Shown: positions 1 to 12,560 of the stretch, piece by piece
Numbering within the stretch: position 1 is the first letter of the stretch
Layout of the letters: each line of letters begins with the position of its first letter
Made by a program: the position numbers and the translations under genes
Assembly: GCA_029891385.1 (NCBI GenBank)
Contig: CM057228.1
Span: forward strand, 37,504,523 to 37,568,522
Length of the DNA: 64,000 nucleotides
Source of the DNA: Erythroxylum novogranatense
Taxonomy: Eukaryota; Streptophyta; Magnoliopsida; Malpighiales; Erythroxylaceae
Direction of reading: 5' to 3'
The notes under the pieces: model-generated
Databases searched by the model: none
Seen by the model: only the letters and a program-made list of their open reading frames with translations
Told to the model about the DNA's origin: nothing

Positions 1-323
1 TAGTTCGCCACTTGGCAATTTTTTCGATCCAAGAATTTTCTCCGAAAAATTTCAGAAAAATTTCCAAAAATCTCTTAAAATGGAAAACTCACTATGGCTC
101 ACTCAGAATAATTTTCTCCACACAATAACCACGTTAATCACAATAAAATGCCGTTTAGGCCCAAATACCGAGAATATCATGTATGCATGTACAGTTATTT
201 CATGTGCACTATTTTCACTGATCACCATTACCAGTATGCATAACAATGTCAAAGCAGTCCTAATCACTCTTACGCCTAGCCAATTTACTATTTTACTCTT
301 CCCGTCGGGGGTGGGATGTTACA
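1..323 (-). mobile_element. partial LTR, 5' end, cut by window edge
   Basis: Read on the minus strand this begins TGTAACATCCC at 323 and continues with GGGAA and AGTAAATT. The same landmarks start the LTR at 26621 (TGTAACATCCCGTCACCGAT), so I read it as the 5' end of a diverged relative of that family. The rest lies outside the window. The next bases (324-328, GTGTG) would be the target duplication but cannot be checked. The small open frame at 80-334 is not a credible gene. Confidence 0.6.
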
Positions 324-645
324 GTGTGACTTAAGTTTCACACCCGTGACATGGAAGTAAAAAAGTCACGGTTGTGACTTCACAGGTGTGACTTAAGTCT
401 CACACCCATGACATGGAAGTAAAAAAGTCACGGTTGTGACTTCTGAAGTCACACCCGTGACATTCAATTAAAAAAGTCACGGGTGTGAATTGTTAAATCA
501 CACCTGTGGTTTAGTAAAAAAGTCATGGGTGTGACTTAATAAGTCATAGGCATGATATTCAAGTAAAAAAGTCAGGAGTATAACTTGTTAAGTTACACCC
601 ATGACATCCAAGTAAAAACGTCTAAAACTTAAAATCCAGAAGGAA
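324..645. repeat. array of GTCAC...GTGAC inverted words
   Basis: About six degenerate units are seen. Each pairs AAGTCACACCCGTGAC with its reverse complement GTCACGGGTGTGACTT, separated by a short A-rich spacer such as ATTCAATTAAAAAA. Each unit could therefore fold as a hairpin, and the core word is also an interrupted palindrome. Sequence decays rightwards (from 540). Related arrays lie near 17.9, 20.2, 23.8, 24.7 and 25.2 kb. No protein or known repeat is recognised. Confidence 0.8.
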
Positions 646-894
646 AAAGTCGTAAATTGAAGAGAGAAAAGAGAAGCAATGTTGGCCCCTGAATTTTATT
701 TATTTATTTGATTAAGCATGATTAGATTTATTTTGGGATGTTGCTAGATTAATGTATGTTGGAGTTAATTAGCATATTAATGTTAATGAGATTATGTTAC
801 ATAGGTGAATTGAATTAAAGTTAAAGTGATAAGTTTCATAAGGGGTATTTTGGGGAGATCACTTAAGTGGGAAGGCTTTAAGGCTTTGAAGGAG

Positions 895-935
895 GGGCAA
901 AATGGACATTGTGCATTCATTAAGGGTATAAAAGG
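895..935 (+). promoter_or_regulatory. LTR A promoter-like module with TATA box
   Basis: GGGCAAAATGGAC (895-907) is followed after 19 bp by TATAAAAGG (927-935). The same arrangement occurs in the LTRs at 27101-27140, 42561-42601 and 59704-59742. The position inside an LTR and the TATA box suggest the retrotransposon core promoter. Confidence 0.55.
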
Positions 936-1557
936 GAGAAGAAAAGACTTGTCCAATTAAGGGTGGAGATTCAAGATAAGTTTGTGTTTTGATAGTTGGA
1001 TTTTTAGAAGATTTTTGGTTCAAAGAGCTTAGGAAATGTATGGGTTTAGGTATTTTAGGGTCAATTTTATGAATATATTTCTTTTGGTTGTCCAATTTGA
1101 ATTCCTTTTGATTTGAGGTTTTTGTCAATATTGAAGAAAATCAAGAGAGACAAGAGGAGAGACATCCCTGAGCAAGTTTCAAGCAAGGGAACCAAGGTGG
1201 GTGACATTTTTATAATTAAGTCAATAAGCTATTAAAGTCTCTTTTAAATAAATGGAATTAAATGATTTCCAACCACCTTGAAAATGTGCATTTATTATTC
1301 TTTAAAATGGTTTGAGAATGTGCCACATGTTTTTGTATATGAGTTTTGTGAATGAATTTTTAGTGATATGGGAATGATTTCAAATTGCTCTATAATTGTT
1401 GTATTTGTGGCTTTTGAATGATTTGGGAAATGGTGATATGCTTGGTATAGAATTTTTGGTTGTGCAATTGTGAAATGATTTTGAAAGAATAGCAAGTATA
1501 TGAAAATAGTACATGCTCATGAAAGACAAGATTTCAAAATATGCCATTTGGGCAAAT

Positions 1558-4293
1558 TGTTAGGACCCGATCTCTTTAACCGGATCCCAACCGAAAAACG
1601 GAAATGGAAAAACGAAAAGCGAAACAAAGTGCAGAATCGGAGCAAACAGAAAACTCGGAACGCCTCGAAATGAAATTCACATCGAAGCGAATCGAAAACA
1701 AGTGTCCGACATCCGGTAACGAAGATTGGTCGAGAAACGAAACGAGATGCGTTGGATAACCTAGACTAACCATCCGAAACCGATATAGCTTTTTTTTTCT
1801 TTCTTTTTTTTTCTTATTCATTCCTTTTCCCTTTACTCAATCACATTCAAATCATAATCAATCCAGACAATTTCCTTTTTGGAAATTTATCCTCATATGA
1901 CACTAAATTCATATAATTTGTCTTAATCACACAAATCTCATCTTTACCAAACTAATTTCTTAATTCTTATTCTTATCTTAACCCGATTTTTACCAAAAAT
2001 CGGGCAGCATAACGGCTGTATTTTGACAACCCAAAAATCTGCAAAGGCAAAAATACACTTCTATAAACCAAATCCAATCACACAAAGTCATCGGACTCCC
2101 GTCCGGAATTCAAACACCGCGAAAACACACATCTATATCTAAGCACTTCATAATCTCAATCCATCATACATACTTCAATTCAATACAATTCAATCATATT
2201 CATATAAACTAACATGATCTACTTAAATAATCCAATTCCACTATCATACATAAATTCAATTTCATAACTTAACTCAAATACATCATCAATACCAAAGTGA
2301 CATTTTCAATCCACGATATCAAACCAAAAACCACAATCTCAACGAACCATATTACTGACACATGCAGAATTGATGACTGGACCATCTTCATCCAATCTCC
2401 TGCTTGGAAACCTGGAGATGGGGATGAGAGGTGGGGTGAGCTTGACAGCTCAGTGGGTAACATACGTATAAATGAAACATAAGCGAAAATTTTCTTTTCA
2501 AACTTTTCAAATCTTTCCCATTAGGAAATTTATAAACCTTCGTCAATAGTTTCTAAGATTTTTCTCATCATCTTCATTTATTTTAAAATCCTCATAAACT
2601 GTTTCCGAAATTTCGTGATTTCAAATTAACCATTATTTCTCAAATTCTCAAACTTTTCACAAATTATGCACCATTTCAAACATGAATGTATCACATCATA
2701 GAATATCACATACAAACAGAGCAAGATCATCTAACACATCATTGGTTTGATGTTGAACCCCACACCCCACCCGTAGGTGTTTGCGAGTTATCTTTGGCGT
2801 GTGTTTCATGGGTTATACTGCAAGACATCCAACACCAAGCACATAACACATTAAATGGTTTGGGTCGGTCCTAACATGACGTCGCACATTCCGCATAAGC
2901 GATGCGTGTGCAGCCGTGAATAGAGGGAGTCCGAATCGGAACTCCTATGCCACTAGCGAGCGGTAGGAGAAGGCTATCGAGGGAAACCAAAGGTAATCGA
3001 CTCATCGGAGGGACCTTACCAAACCCACATAACATATATCAAACTCGAAAATCATATTGCCCGGAGGCACATTTCGAAAACTTGATTTTCATATCGTGTC
3101 ACATTATCATTCATAATTTCACATAATTCACATAACAAAATCAAATACCATCACAATTCATCAATCACTTTTATACCGATTCACAATCATATTCGGTTTG
3201 TAACAATGCATAATTAAAGTATGCAACACAAAATAGATAACAACTTTATCAATTCCTTTGAAACATACAATACACATGTCTCATCCAAAATTTAAACCAC
3301 GATTTTCACCTTTTATTTAAAACAATAAAAATCACTAATCATTTTAATTTCTTAAATCGATTTTCAAAACATTTCTCTCTTGATTTTCCAAGACATAATA
3401 ACAATCTCTAAAATTTTGAATATACTTTATAACAATTTCTTCATTCAATTTCCAAAAATCTTTAGAAACAATAAATCTAACTTTTGTAATAATTTTTTTG
3501 TAATTCCAGACATGCTCGAAATCTATCAATATTTAAAACCTTTGAAAACTTTCGAAATTGAAAGTTTCAATTTCTCATATCATTGAACATATAACAAAAT
3601 TTCTAAAGTTATTCCAAAAGTAAAGAATTTCATCAAACGAAAATCAAACAGTTACATAAACAATATTTTATAATTAATTTCTAAAAACATTCGGCAATCA
3701 TAGTTTTCCCTACTTTCCAAAATAGTCAGAAATCATGATTTTCCAACTTTTCAAACACGTAGAACTTGGAACAATTTTCCAAACCATTTGAAATCAATAC
3801 CAAAATTCGATACTTTCTTTCTTCCACCTTCTAAAATCATTCAAAATCAAAATTTCAAATCAATCAAACCATCATTCAAAATAATAAATCGAATCATTTT
3901 AACTATTTTGAAACCTTCTTCTTTTCTTGATTTTTCGAAAACATACACAATAAGTTTTCAAAACATTTTCTCCATTCAGTACAAAATCAAGGAATTTAAG
4001 CATTCAAGCATTCAAATTAATAATTGGAATTCCAAAATCATTGAATATATAACAATTTCTACGAAATTTGAAAGCAAGGAATGTACTCAACGGAGATTAA
4101 GATTTTCAAGCATTTTCATAAACAAGAGTTTATAACTAATTCAAGGTAATTGGAAATCATAAATTTTAAACATTCGCATAAACCATATTTTCTACGATTT
4201 CAAATGCATTTTGAAATCAAAATCTTCTAACATTCATGTAAAGAATACTTTCTAAACACTTCCAAGTTTATTCGAATCAAGGTTTTCAAACCC

Positions 4294-4327
<34 letters not shown>

Positions 4328-6765
4328 TATAATTTATAAACACTTTCAAAAATCTTGGAATCATAAATTGTCAAACACTTTTATAAGCGATATTTTCTAA
4401 CATTTTCAAAGCTTGCGAAATCCTAGTTTTCAAACACTTTCATAAACTGTGGTTTTATAAAATTCCAAAGCATTAACGTCCATCATTCTAACCCAAGGAT
4501 TTCTCAAATATCAAATATCAAAAAGTACAAATCTTGTCATAAGGAATCATGTTATCAAAACAGTTAAATTACCAACTATTTCATTCTTTATCAAAACATT
4601 CAAAAGCGATGAATGTAATCAATTGAATCATCTTGTTTGCATTGTCCGAACAAAACAATTTCTTTGAGTAATTCAAACGTCATGAATAACAATTTCTTAA
4701 ACAAATTTTCGAAATCTTTTCTCTTCTTGGTTCTTCAAAAACATTGTTTCCTTAACTTATTTCAAATATCATATAACAACGCTTTCTTAATTAAACCTTC
4801 AAAATCAATACTTGCAACAATTTTCATAAACAACAATTTTCCAAAACATTTTCATTCTTGATTTTCACAAACTTGTTCAAAGCTTAAAATTGAAATACAA
4901 ATCGTTACCCACCTCGAATCGATGCTAACATCTTGTCCAAAGCTTTACTTTTCCGAAGTCCTTCTCCTTTCCTCAACTTTAAAAATACCTAAGCCATAAT
5001 CATCCATATTTAATATCATAAAAATCAAAATCCTCACAATTAACTTAAGCAAACACTAATCCCACATATATCCAAACTATCTACCTTAACAATTTCCAAA
5101 ATCCCCAAATCTACAAACTTAACATAAATCCCTAATTCATCAAATCCAAAATGAAACCTCACTTAAGGCATAAACACCATAAATAACTTCATAAATCACA
5201 AATCCATATAAAGCTTAAGTCACTTAACCAAAAATCTTACTAAAACCTCATAGGCATAAACCCCACATTCATTAAATCAACATAACCATAGTCTAATCTC
5301 TTCAATAAACTTTAGAAAACTTAACTTCATAACCTTTCCAAGCCTAACCAACCATCAAACAAGGTAAAAACTCAAAACTTAAAACTTTCTCTCACTTACC
5401 ATTTTTCCACCATTTTTGGCCATTAATGAACTCCAAGCAAGCTTTCATCTTCTTCCTTCTCTTTACTCTTGAAACCCACGAAAATCCCTAATAAAACCCA
5501 TAAAAATCGCAACCCTAGCTATGTCTTCTTCTCTCCACCGAACCTCTCTCTTTTCTCCCTCTCTCACGTTTCTTTCTTCTCCTTTCTCTTCTCTTGTTAT
5601 TTCCACGGCTCTGCTGCTTCTTATTTGGCTAAAATGACAGCCTCTGATGTGTTCTGCCTTGTCACTTAAAATGGTGCCAAAATGACCAAGTTACCCTCAC
5701 TTATTTGCCCATTTCCAAAATTGCCCCTGCAGGAACTTGAAAAACTGATACCTTGCGATCTGATTTCGGGCAACTAAACGAAATAAATTGGACAAACTTT
5801 CTACTAGATAATTTTTCCTCTCGATCTTACGAATCCAACACAACTGACGGTGCTCAATTCGGATCTAAAACAAAGAAGTTATAGCCAAAATACTATCGGA
5901 CCTGCGAAAAATCCGAGACTGAACATTACGCGAATTTAATTCCAAAAATTAACAACCTTAGGGATGAAACTAAATTTCGATCCCTTCATAAGAGTTGTAG
6001 CCCTATATCTTAAATTTATTTTTCCTTAAGAATCAACTCAATCGGAGTTGTACAGCTCCCGAAAATCGCAAAATACTGAACTATGTTTAGAAAATTATCC
6101 AACTTATAACCTATAACCCATCTCTTACTTTGGTTCAATCAATCTCTTTCCATTTAATCTCCTAAAAATCATAATTCTTCATAAAAATGAACGTAATTGT
6201 CTTAGGAATCCAACGCTTCAAGAATCAAATCAATCGGATGTCGGACGAAGGATGTATAAGCAAAAGATTACAAAAGGGTCGGAGTTCAAACCAAGTTACA
6301 AGACTTCAAATACATACTTATACCTGAATTTTCCAAAAATCATATCTCTTAATTCCGACATCGAAAAATAGAAAACTTTATGTCCACGAAAAACTCTCAA
6401 CAGAGGCTACAAGTTTCATGTAGATCATTTTCTCGGATTTTGCCTCAATTAAAGAGTCAACTTTTTCCTCAAAGTCAAACTTCGAACGAACTTTGACTGA
6501 TCATAACTCTCACTTCCGATATCAAAAAATATCAAACTTTATGGCTACGGAAAGCTCTTGACATAATCTACAAGTTTCCAGAATACCATTTTATCAAATT
6601 TTGACTAAATCAAAAGTCAACTCTCAAAGGCCAAAAAGTCAACTATTTCACAATTTCTCATATTATCACACTTTCTCTTTTTACTTCTTGCTATTTAACT
6701 TCATTTCAATCAACTCATCCACTTTTGAATATTTCTTATTTTTACTCAAAAATCGGGGTCCAACA
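1558..6765 (-). mobile_element. solo LTR B, 5.2 kb, nested in solo LTR A
   Basis: Ends are TGTTAGGACCC and GGGGTCCAACA, with a perfect 5-bp duplication CAAAT (1553-1557 and 6766-6770). No internal LTR boundary, tRNA-primer site or coding domain was found, so the 5,208 bp read as one very long LTR. Orientation is minus by comparison with the gypsy LTRs: GCCACTAGCGAGCGG near 2950 matches GCCACTTGCGGGCAGG near 31170. The CT-rich tract near 5450-5600 corresponds to the one near 32250. The short ORFs within it are low-complexity or AT-rich shadows. A deleted full element cannot be fully excluded. Confidence 0.75.
4297..4326. repeat. (TA)n microsatellite
   Basis: Fifteen uninterrupted TA dinucleotides inside solo LTR B. 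Confidence 0.95.
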
Positions 6766-7854
6766 CAAATGGTTTGCAAGTTATGAGATGCCTGATTATG
6801 TAGGTTTTTGGTAGTCTCCTAAATATGTCAAGTGCACTTATCTAAAGGCTTCTCCTGCCTGCTCGCTAGTGGCATGGAACTCCCTCGTGGACTCCCATAA
6901 ATTCACGGCTACGCAAGAGCATTTTATGGGATTGTGATAGTATGTTTTGTTTACTGCTACACAGGACCCACATGGGAAATGTGTAGTACATTCTGTACGG
7001 ATCCACCTAAACCATTATAATGTGCTTATGTGTTTACATGTGTTGACAAATTGATGAATGTTTGACATATGTGAATTGTGAATTAGCTTGACAAGTTGAG
7101 AAACATATGTTTTATGGATTTTTGTGAAAAATTGCTATGATCATGAAGGTTTTCAATGATTTTTGCTTATTTACCGATTATAAAACTGTTAACCAAGAGC
7201 GTTAAGCTCACCCCACTCCTTCTCATCCACAAGCGATGAGCAAGATATTGAGTGATCGAGTCGAACGTCAAGACATCACTCCAATTTGCACATTTTGCTT
7301 TTTTGAAGTTATATTTTGTAAAAACAATATTTTAGTTGCATTTTGAGAAATTGTTGTTTTTGTAAAGTTTGTATTTTGAATTATGCTATAAGGTGGCTCG
7401 AAATGCACACTAAGGCATTGTAACACTTTTATGGCTTTCCAAAGTCTTTATATTGCATTTTTTTAAGCTTTTCCTGGGGATAGGATTTGTGTTCTGACTT
7501 CAGGAGAAAATTTGGAATAATTTAGGATAAATTTGACCAAGTTATCTTTAGGAAAGTTGTAGATGATCCTTCTAGCTTTCTAACGACATAAAGTTTGTAA
7601 ATTTTTAGATATCGAAGTGGAAAGTTATGTTCATTACACGTCGTGATGTCGTATGGGATGTGTGTATAGGACAGCTATAGAGAATGATGTTTAATTGTGG
7701 TTTTGATAAATCAAATGGGTTGAGAATTGATATGAGATAAATTTGGTGTTTGAGTTGATATGAAATGAGTTTGCACTAGAATAACTGGATTTGGGAAGAT
7801 TATGAGTGAATATGATGTTAGAATGGAGGTAGGAACCATTGGAGGGGCTGGGAA

Positions 7855-8035
7855 ATCCCCATGTCCGTTTAACTGACCTTCACAGGTCAAAAAGACCTCC
7901 AGCTTTGCCCAAGTCCATTAAATAGATTTGTAGGTCCATTTAATTGACATTCTCGGGTGAAAATGGTTCCCAGCCCCGACAATGTCTGTTAAACGGACAT
8001 GGATATCCTTTAAAAGGACATTCACGGGACAACCT
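7855..8035. repeat. inverted-word array in solo LTR A (GTCC..GAC words)
   Basis: Words such as ATGTCCGTTTAACTGAC, GTCCATTTAATTGACAT and ATGTCTGTTAAACGGACAT recur. They are variants of a dyad GTC...TTAA...GAC, spaced by CCAGC/CCCAGCCCC-type linkers. Flanks on both sides are homologous to solo LTR C, where a different word array occupies the same place (61370-61570). Confidence 0.65.
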
Positions 8036-8644
8036 CAGTAAATTGTCATCTTAAATGGCAAAATCCCACTTTGTGGTCTTAATAAAAGTTGTAGATATAG
8101 AAGTCTACTTTCAAATGGTCTAAGAACTAACTCAATCAGACATTTGTAGCAAAAGTTATGGCAATTGCTCCAAGACAGATGCAAAATGATTAAGGACATA
8201 CACATGTTGGATTCTTTTGGCCATAACTTCCTCATCTGAGCTTCAAATAAAGTGATTTTGAAGCAATAGCTTCCTAACACATGTATCTACCTTTACATGA
8301 AATTTGGTAGCTTTTGGGTTTGGTATGAAAAATATTGATGAAAAGATAGTGAGGGGTCAGTCGAGAGAGCATAATTGGGGTATGAACATACTTTAGCTTT
8401 TAAAGCATAACTTCTTCTATAGAGTTCCAATTGAGATAGTTCTTACTTCAAATTAAATTAGAGATTTGGAGCTACAATTGTTTTGAAGAAGTCAATTATG
8501 TTTTTGGTGATTGACTGGTATGAGCACACCACACTTGTGAGATGATGGCCAAAGAGGGTTTTTTGGAATAACCCTACAGGTTTATAAACTCAAGGTTTAT
8601 AACTCCGAATGTTGGGCTCCGAAAATGGGGTCCAACAAGCAAAC

Positions 8645-10130
8645 CTGAGTTCAACAGTAAGTTTTTCTCTCTACAAGAATTACAAGTGAATGGAACTCCA
8701 TAGGTAGCAACTGTAGAATGAAAACATTTCTTACATGCCATATATCAGTATTTTTGCAAGATGTGTTGGAAAGAAATTTTAACTTTAATATATGATACTT
8801 GCAAATAATCCATAATAAGATTTCCATAAAAAAATTAATACGAAATATTTCAAAAAAATATATAGATGCGGTTACCTTGCTAGTAGAATTCAAGAACATT
8901 ATTTTGGTGATTTTCTGATGAGATCCGAAGGATATATCAGGATTATATCTCATGTAAGATCATTCGCTAATAAGGTTTTTAATTTCCTTATTATTTCTTC
9001 GTTCCCTATAACATAATAATTATAAATATGAAAGCATCAAAATTCTATAAAATTTCTATATAATTTTATTGATAGTTGAAGTAAAGATATATAATTTAAT
9101 TGATTCTTGGAGCAAAGATGTTGGAGTAAAGATAATGCAGTACCAATTTTTAAGATCAACAACTTCCTACATTCGTGGATCAATAAGAATTGCTGAGTCG
9201 TACCAGGTTGATAATGCAACTGCTAAAATTTTGAATTATAATGTTAAAATAAAATAAAAAGATAACTAATAAAATGTAATATTACGATGAAGAAAAAAAT
9301 TATGTTATAGAAGTTAACTTTCAGTCTCCTTCAAACAATTTGTGGATAAGAGTGCAAGGATTCAGTAATTTGTTGGCCCTCATTGATAACAAAAGAGTTC
9401 CACTTCGATAGTACAATCGTTTGTTGTCTAATAAAGAAAGAAATGTCAGCAAAAAGAAAGAATTGATTTCAGTTTCATGCAAAATATAAAGAATAACAAA
9501 GAATAAAAATTACTCCTTGTTGGCGATAATAAATTTTTGCACAGTTGAATTTCTTCCATCTCTGTTGATTTCTTTTTCATCTAAGACTTCAATAACTACA
9601 GCCAAAATATCTATTATATGTTAAATATAAATATAGTTAGATATAACAGCAAAAAATTAGGAATAATGTATATAGAAATAGATTAAGGGTCTAACCAACT
9701 AATTTTTGTTTGTCATTTATACAGTTGATAAGATCGGCAAAAGATGTATAATTAAATTTCACGGGGATGATGTTATCAGCATCTGGTACAGGTTCAATGA
9801 TAGTGCCACTTGTAATTATCCATTGTATTCTCAAATCTTCAGTTTGATATTGAGCGGGAATTGGCTTCACAATGGCATTCGAAATAATATATTTCTTACA
9901 TGGTTACAAAATGTTGCTTATTCGTTGAATGTCATTGTTGAATATAACACCTTCAACTTGTGATCCCTATTAATAATAAAGAAATTATGAAAAATTAAGT
10001 AAAAAACATGTTAAATGAAGAAAACGTTAGTGTTATACCTCAAAATAAAAAAAAGATAAACTTTTGTCTTTTTGATGTTGTACCAGGAGAAGCAACAACA
10101 TGTTGTTTTTCTTGGACGATAATTTCGCAA
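8645..10130 (-). pseudogene. Helitron-associated RPA1-like protein remnant
   Basis: Minus-strand frames around 9950-9690 read like an RPA B-type OB fold (IVKPIPAQYQ, IQWIITSGTIIEPVPDADNI). Around 9630-9520 is a second segment containing ILAVVIEVLDEKEIN and VQKFIIANKE, typical of the RPA/DUF223 fold. At 8770-8650 is a CX2C...CX2C zinc finger (ACKKC ... FTCNSC) like the RPA1 C-terminus; the residue before YMACKKC is a TGA stop. RPA-like genes are known companions of RepHel in plant Helitrons and would bind single-stranded DNA. Frames are disrupted and no intact protein is possible. Intervening stretches may be introns or decay. Confidence 0.72.
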
Positions 10131-10304
10131 GACCTCCATTAAGTGTAAGGTAAAATATCCTTAATCAATCAACAGTTTTCCATCCTAGAATAATTCGTTT
10201 AATGAATTAATCGGGAGAAACAATTTTTAATATAAAATGAAATTATATCAAAGTTGAAAAGAAACAATTAATATACCTCCAGATAACTTTATCTTCTTCA
10301 ACTT

Positions 10305-10975
10305 GACTAATTGAAAATTTTCATGAAACACAATATTTCTTGTTTTTTGATCAAACTTTGACGATTCAAAAGTTCCTGGAATAATCAAAACTTAATTGAT
10401 TCAGGAGTTCGAGAGCGCTTGACAGAGCCACATATAGTTGTCTATGTGAGAATACAGGTTAACGGAGATAAATTCCTACACGATCAAGTGTTTGACCTTG
10501 GGATTTGTTTAAGGTCATTACAAAACACAAACGAATAGGGAACTGTGTTATAACAAAAGAAATTCCATTTTTTCATTTTCTAAAGATTACAAGGGAATTT
10601 TAGATATAAAAATCAAATTTCCATTGTGAGGTCTAAACATAATCTCTACATAAATTGTATTGTCTTTTAATTATCTGCATGTCAATCTTGTCCCATTGCA
10701 AAGTCCCTCTATTGGATTCAAATTTCTCAGTAGCATAATTGGAGAGCCTTCTTTGAGTAAGAGTTTGTGTAGAGGTAGCTCTTTAGGACTTAAATAATTG
10801 AGAAAATCTTGATAATCAACTTGATGTTTTCGATCAACTGTTTTGTCAAAACTCATATATGAATGCATATCTCCTGATAATTTATGAATCATCATGTCAT
10901 TAATTTCGTCAACAGAATTGTTTGTTGGACAGAGTACACATCTATTTATCATTGATTGAGCCCAAGTTTATCTTA
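10305..10975 (-). pseudogene. Helitron helicase, C-terminal part
   Basis: A 93-residue frame at 10952-10671 contains VLCPTNNSVDEIND and SPIMLLRNLNPIEGLCNGTR, diagnostic of the C-terminal half of Helitron PIF1-like helicases. Downstream (about 10560-10400) another frame gives MTLNKSQGQTLDRVGIYL, a stop, then HRQLYVALSSA, matching SF1 motifs V and VI. The final segment near 10370-10310 (NIVFHENF) resembles the protein's end. Stops and shifts separate these pieces. The upstream part of the same helicase resumes at 13035 beyond an insertion. Confidence 0.85.
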
Positions 10976-11204
10976 TTAATTGGCTACACTTTCATAACTG
11001 TTAATGCACTTTTTGACTCCTAATTGTAACTTTTGTGCTTAAATTAGTTCCTTATATTGAACTCATATGATATGCAATTTGTTAGTAAAATTGGGACAAA
11101 TTGATATTAATTGCATTATAATTTTTCTAAGGACAATTAATACTGCAAATGGCTATTTTGTTTTGTAGGAAAACAAGGGAGTCAACTCATCAGAAAGTCA
11201 ACAG

Positions 11205-11400
11205 GACGTGAGCCTTCCATGCACGTCACGACGCATCCAACAAAAAGCACGTCGCGACGTCAAACAATTCTTACATCACGGCGTATGATCGAGCAACAGC
11301 ACATTGCAACATCTAACAATTCACACGCCACGGTGAGAGAACAAGCAGTCGTGCGTCGCGATGTCAAATAATTCACTCATCGCGACGTGCAGACGGATAC
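11205..11400. repeat. CGTCGCGACG word array
   Basis: At least six variants of CACGTCGCGACGT (exact near 11250; variants CGTCACGACG, TCGCGATGTC, CATCGCGACGTG) are separated by 20-30 bp linkers such as CAAACAATTC. The 10-bp core is a perfect palindrome and very CpG-rich compared with its surroundings. Confidence 0.75.
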
Positions 11401-12179
11401 CCGGACTCCAAATAGAAATTTCTCTCACTGTATCGACCCGACCCGTGACCCATCCTTTAAATCTTGCCGAATTAGGTTAGAACAATGATCTTTTGGGGGA
11501 TCGACATTCATTCGGGGAGAAAAAGGAGACCGACGAGCGAAGAGAGAAGAGGAAACACTCACTTCTACCACCCAGGGTTCCCTTCGGGGTTCCCTGGGGA
11601 CAATTTCACATAGGTTTTCTTTTTCATTTTCACCGCCGACTCCATCATGGGTAGCTTGGATTCGTTAAGAGTTGTGAAGTTTCTGGTTATAATGTGTGGT
11701 TAGGCATTCATTTTCTCCTGAAGATGCAGTGATGGTTGGAGTTCATCGAGCTTGAAAGGGGAGTAGCTTAATCCATAGTTTAGCTATGATTTATGAATGC
11801 CTAGGTCTAGGATTTGTAACTTGTAGTGAAGCTACTCGATTGTAGCTTAATTAAATGTTGGACATTTAATGTGTTGTTTGGATTAGTAGTTTACATTGTC
11901 ACGTTTAACTACTTTGTTATGAATATCCGAGTTGGGGTTTATTGCTCTGTAGTTAGATTTGCTTAATTAGAGTTTAATTAAGCGTTGAACAATGTAAGGT
12001 GTTGTGGATTTGTTTATGTAGAATTCTTTGCTTAAATATATGAAGTCTCATATATGTCAACTTGTGATCTTGTTGATTCTCTTTTATCTGCCTAGTTGTG
12101 TTTGATATTGAGTTGATGCTAGATTTCATTTGACCCATTGCATTGGCAAATCCACCGCACACAATAAGATGCTTTTAAC

Positions 12180-12560
12180 AAGGTTTTAAGTAATGGAGTT
12201 CATTGATTAAAGCCTTGGACTTAAAGAATCCTTTAAGGTTCTGAGGCTCAAGAGCGCTCAATGGGATCTTGGAAAATGGAGTTCATTGATCAAGATCCTG
12301 GACTTAAAGAGAGTCCTTTAAGGTTTATCATTTCAAACTTAATGATTTTTAATCCACCGCACACACTAAGATGCGCTTAATGGGATCTTGAGCAATGGAG
12401 TTCATTGATCAAGATCCTGGACTTAAAGAGTCCTTTAAGGTTCTAAGGATTAAGAGTGCTTAATGGGGTATTGAAAAATGGAGTTCATTAATCAAGACCC
12501 TGGACTTAAATAGAGTCCTTTAAGATTTACCATTCAAACTTAGTGATTTCTAATCCCATC
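12180..12560. repeat. tandem repeat, ~90-bp units in a ~200-bp higher-order repeat
   Basis: Four degenerate copies of a unit with AATGGAGTTCATTGATCAAG and CTGGACTTAAAGAGTCC are seen. A larger period is marked by AATCCACCGCACACAATAAG near 12150 and AATCCACCGCACACACTAAG near 12350. No open reading frame spans it. Confidence 0.8.

Larger units (their letters stand above)
680..8637 (+). mobile_element. solo LTR A, split by a nested LTR
   Basis: The element begins TGTTGGCCCCTG and ends GGGGTCCAACA. It is flanked by a perfect 5-bp duplication AGCAA (675-679 and 8638-8642). Removing the nested insertion (1558-6765 plus one CAAAT copy) leaves about 2.75 kb. No primer-binding site, polypurine tract or coding region is seen, so it is a solo LTR left by recombination between two LTRs. 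It is homologous through most of its length to the solo LTR at 59493-62040, for example the block GCTAGTGGCATGGA near 6870 and 60550. Related landmarks in the gypsy LTRs at 31.1 and 38.1 kb suggest a wider family of long-LTR chromoviruses. It interrupts Helitron-derived sequence. Confidence 0.88.

Noticed and set aside
324..645. CRISPR-like array
   Set aside because: The spacers are short, A-rich and similar to one another, the repeats vary, words occur in both orientations, and the context is a plant genome.
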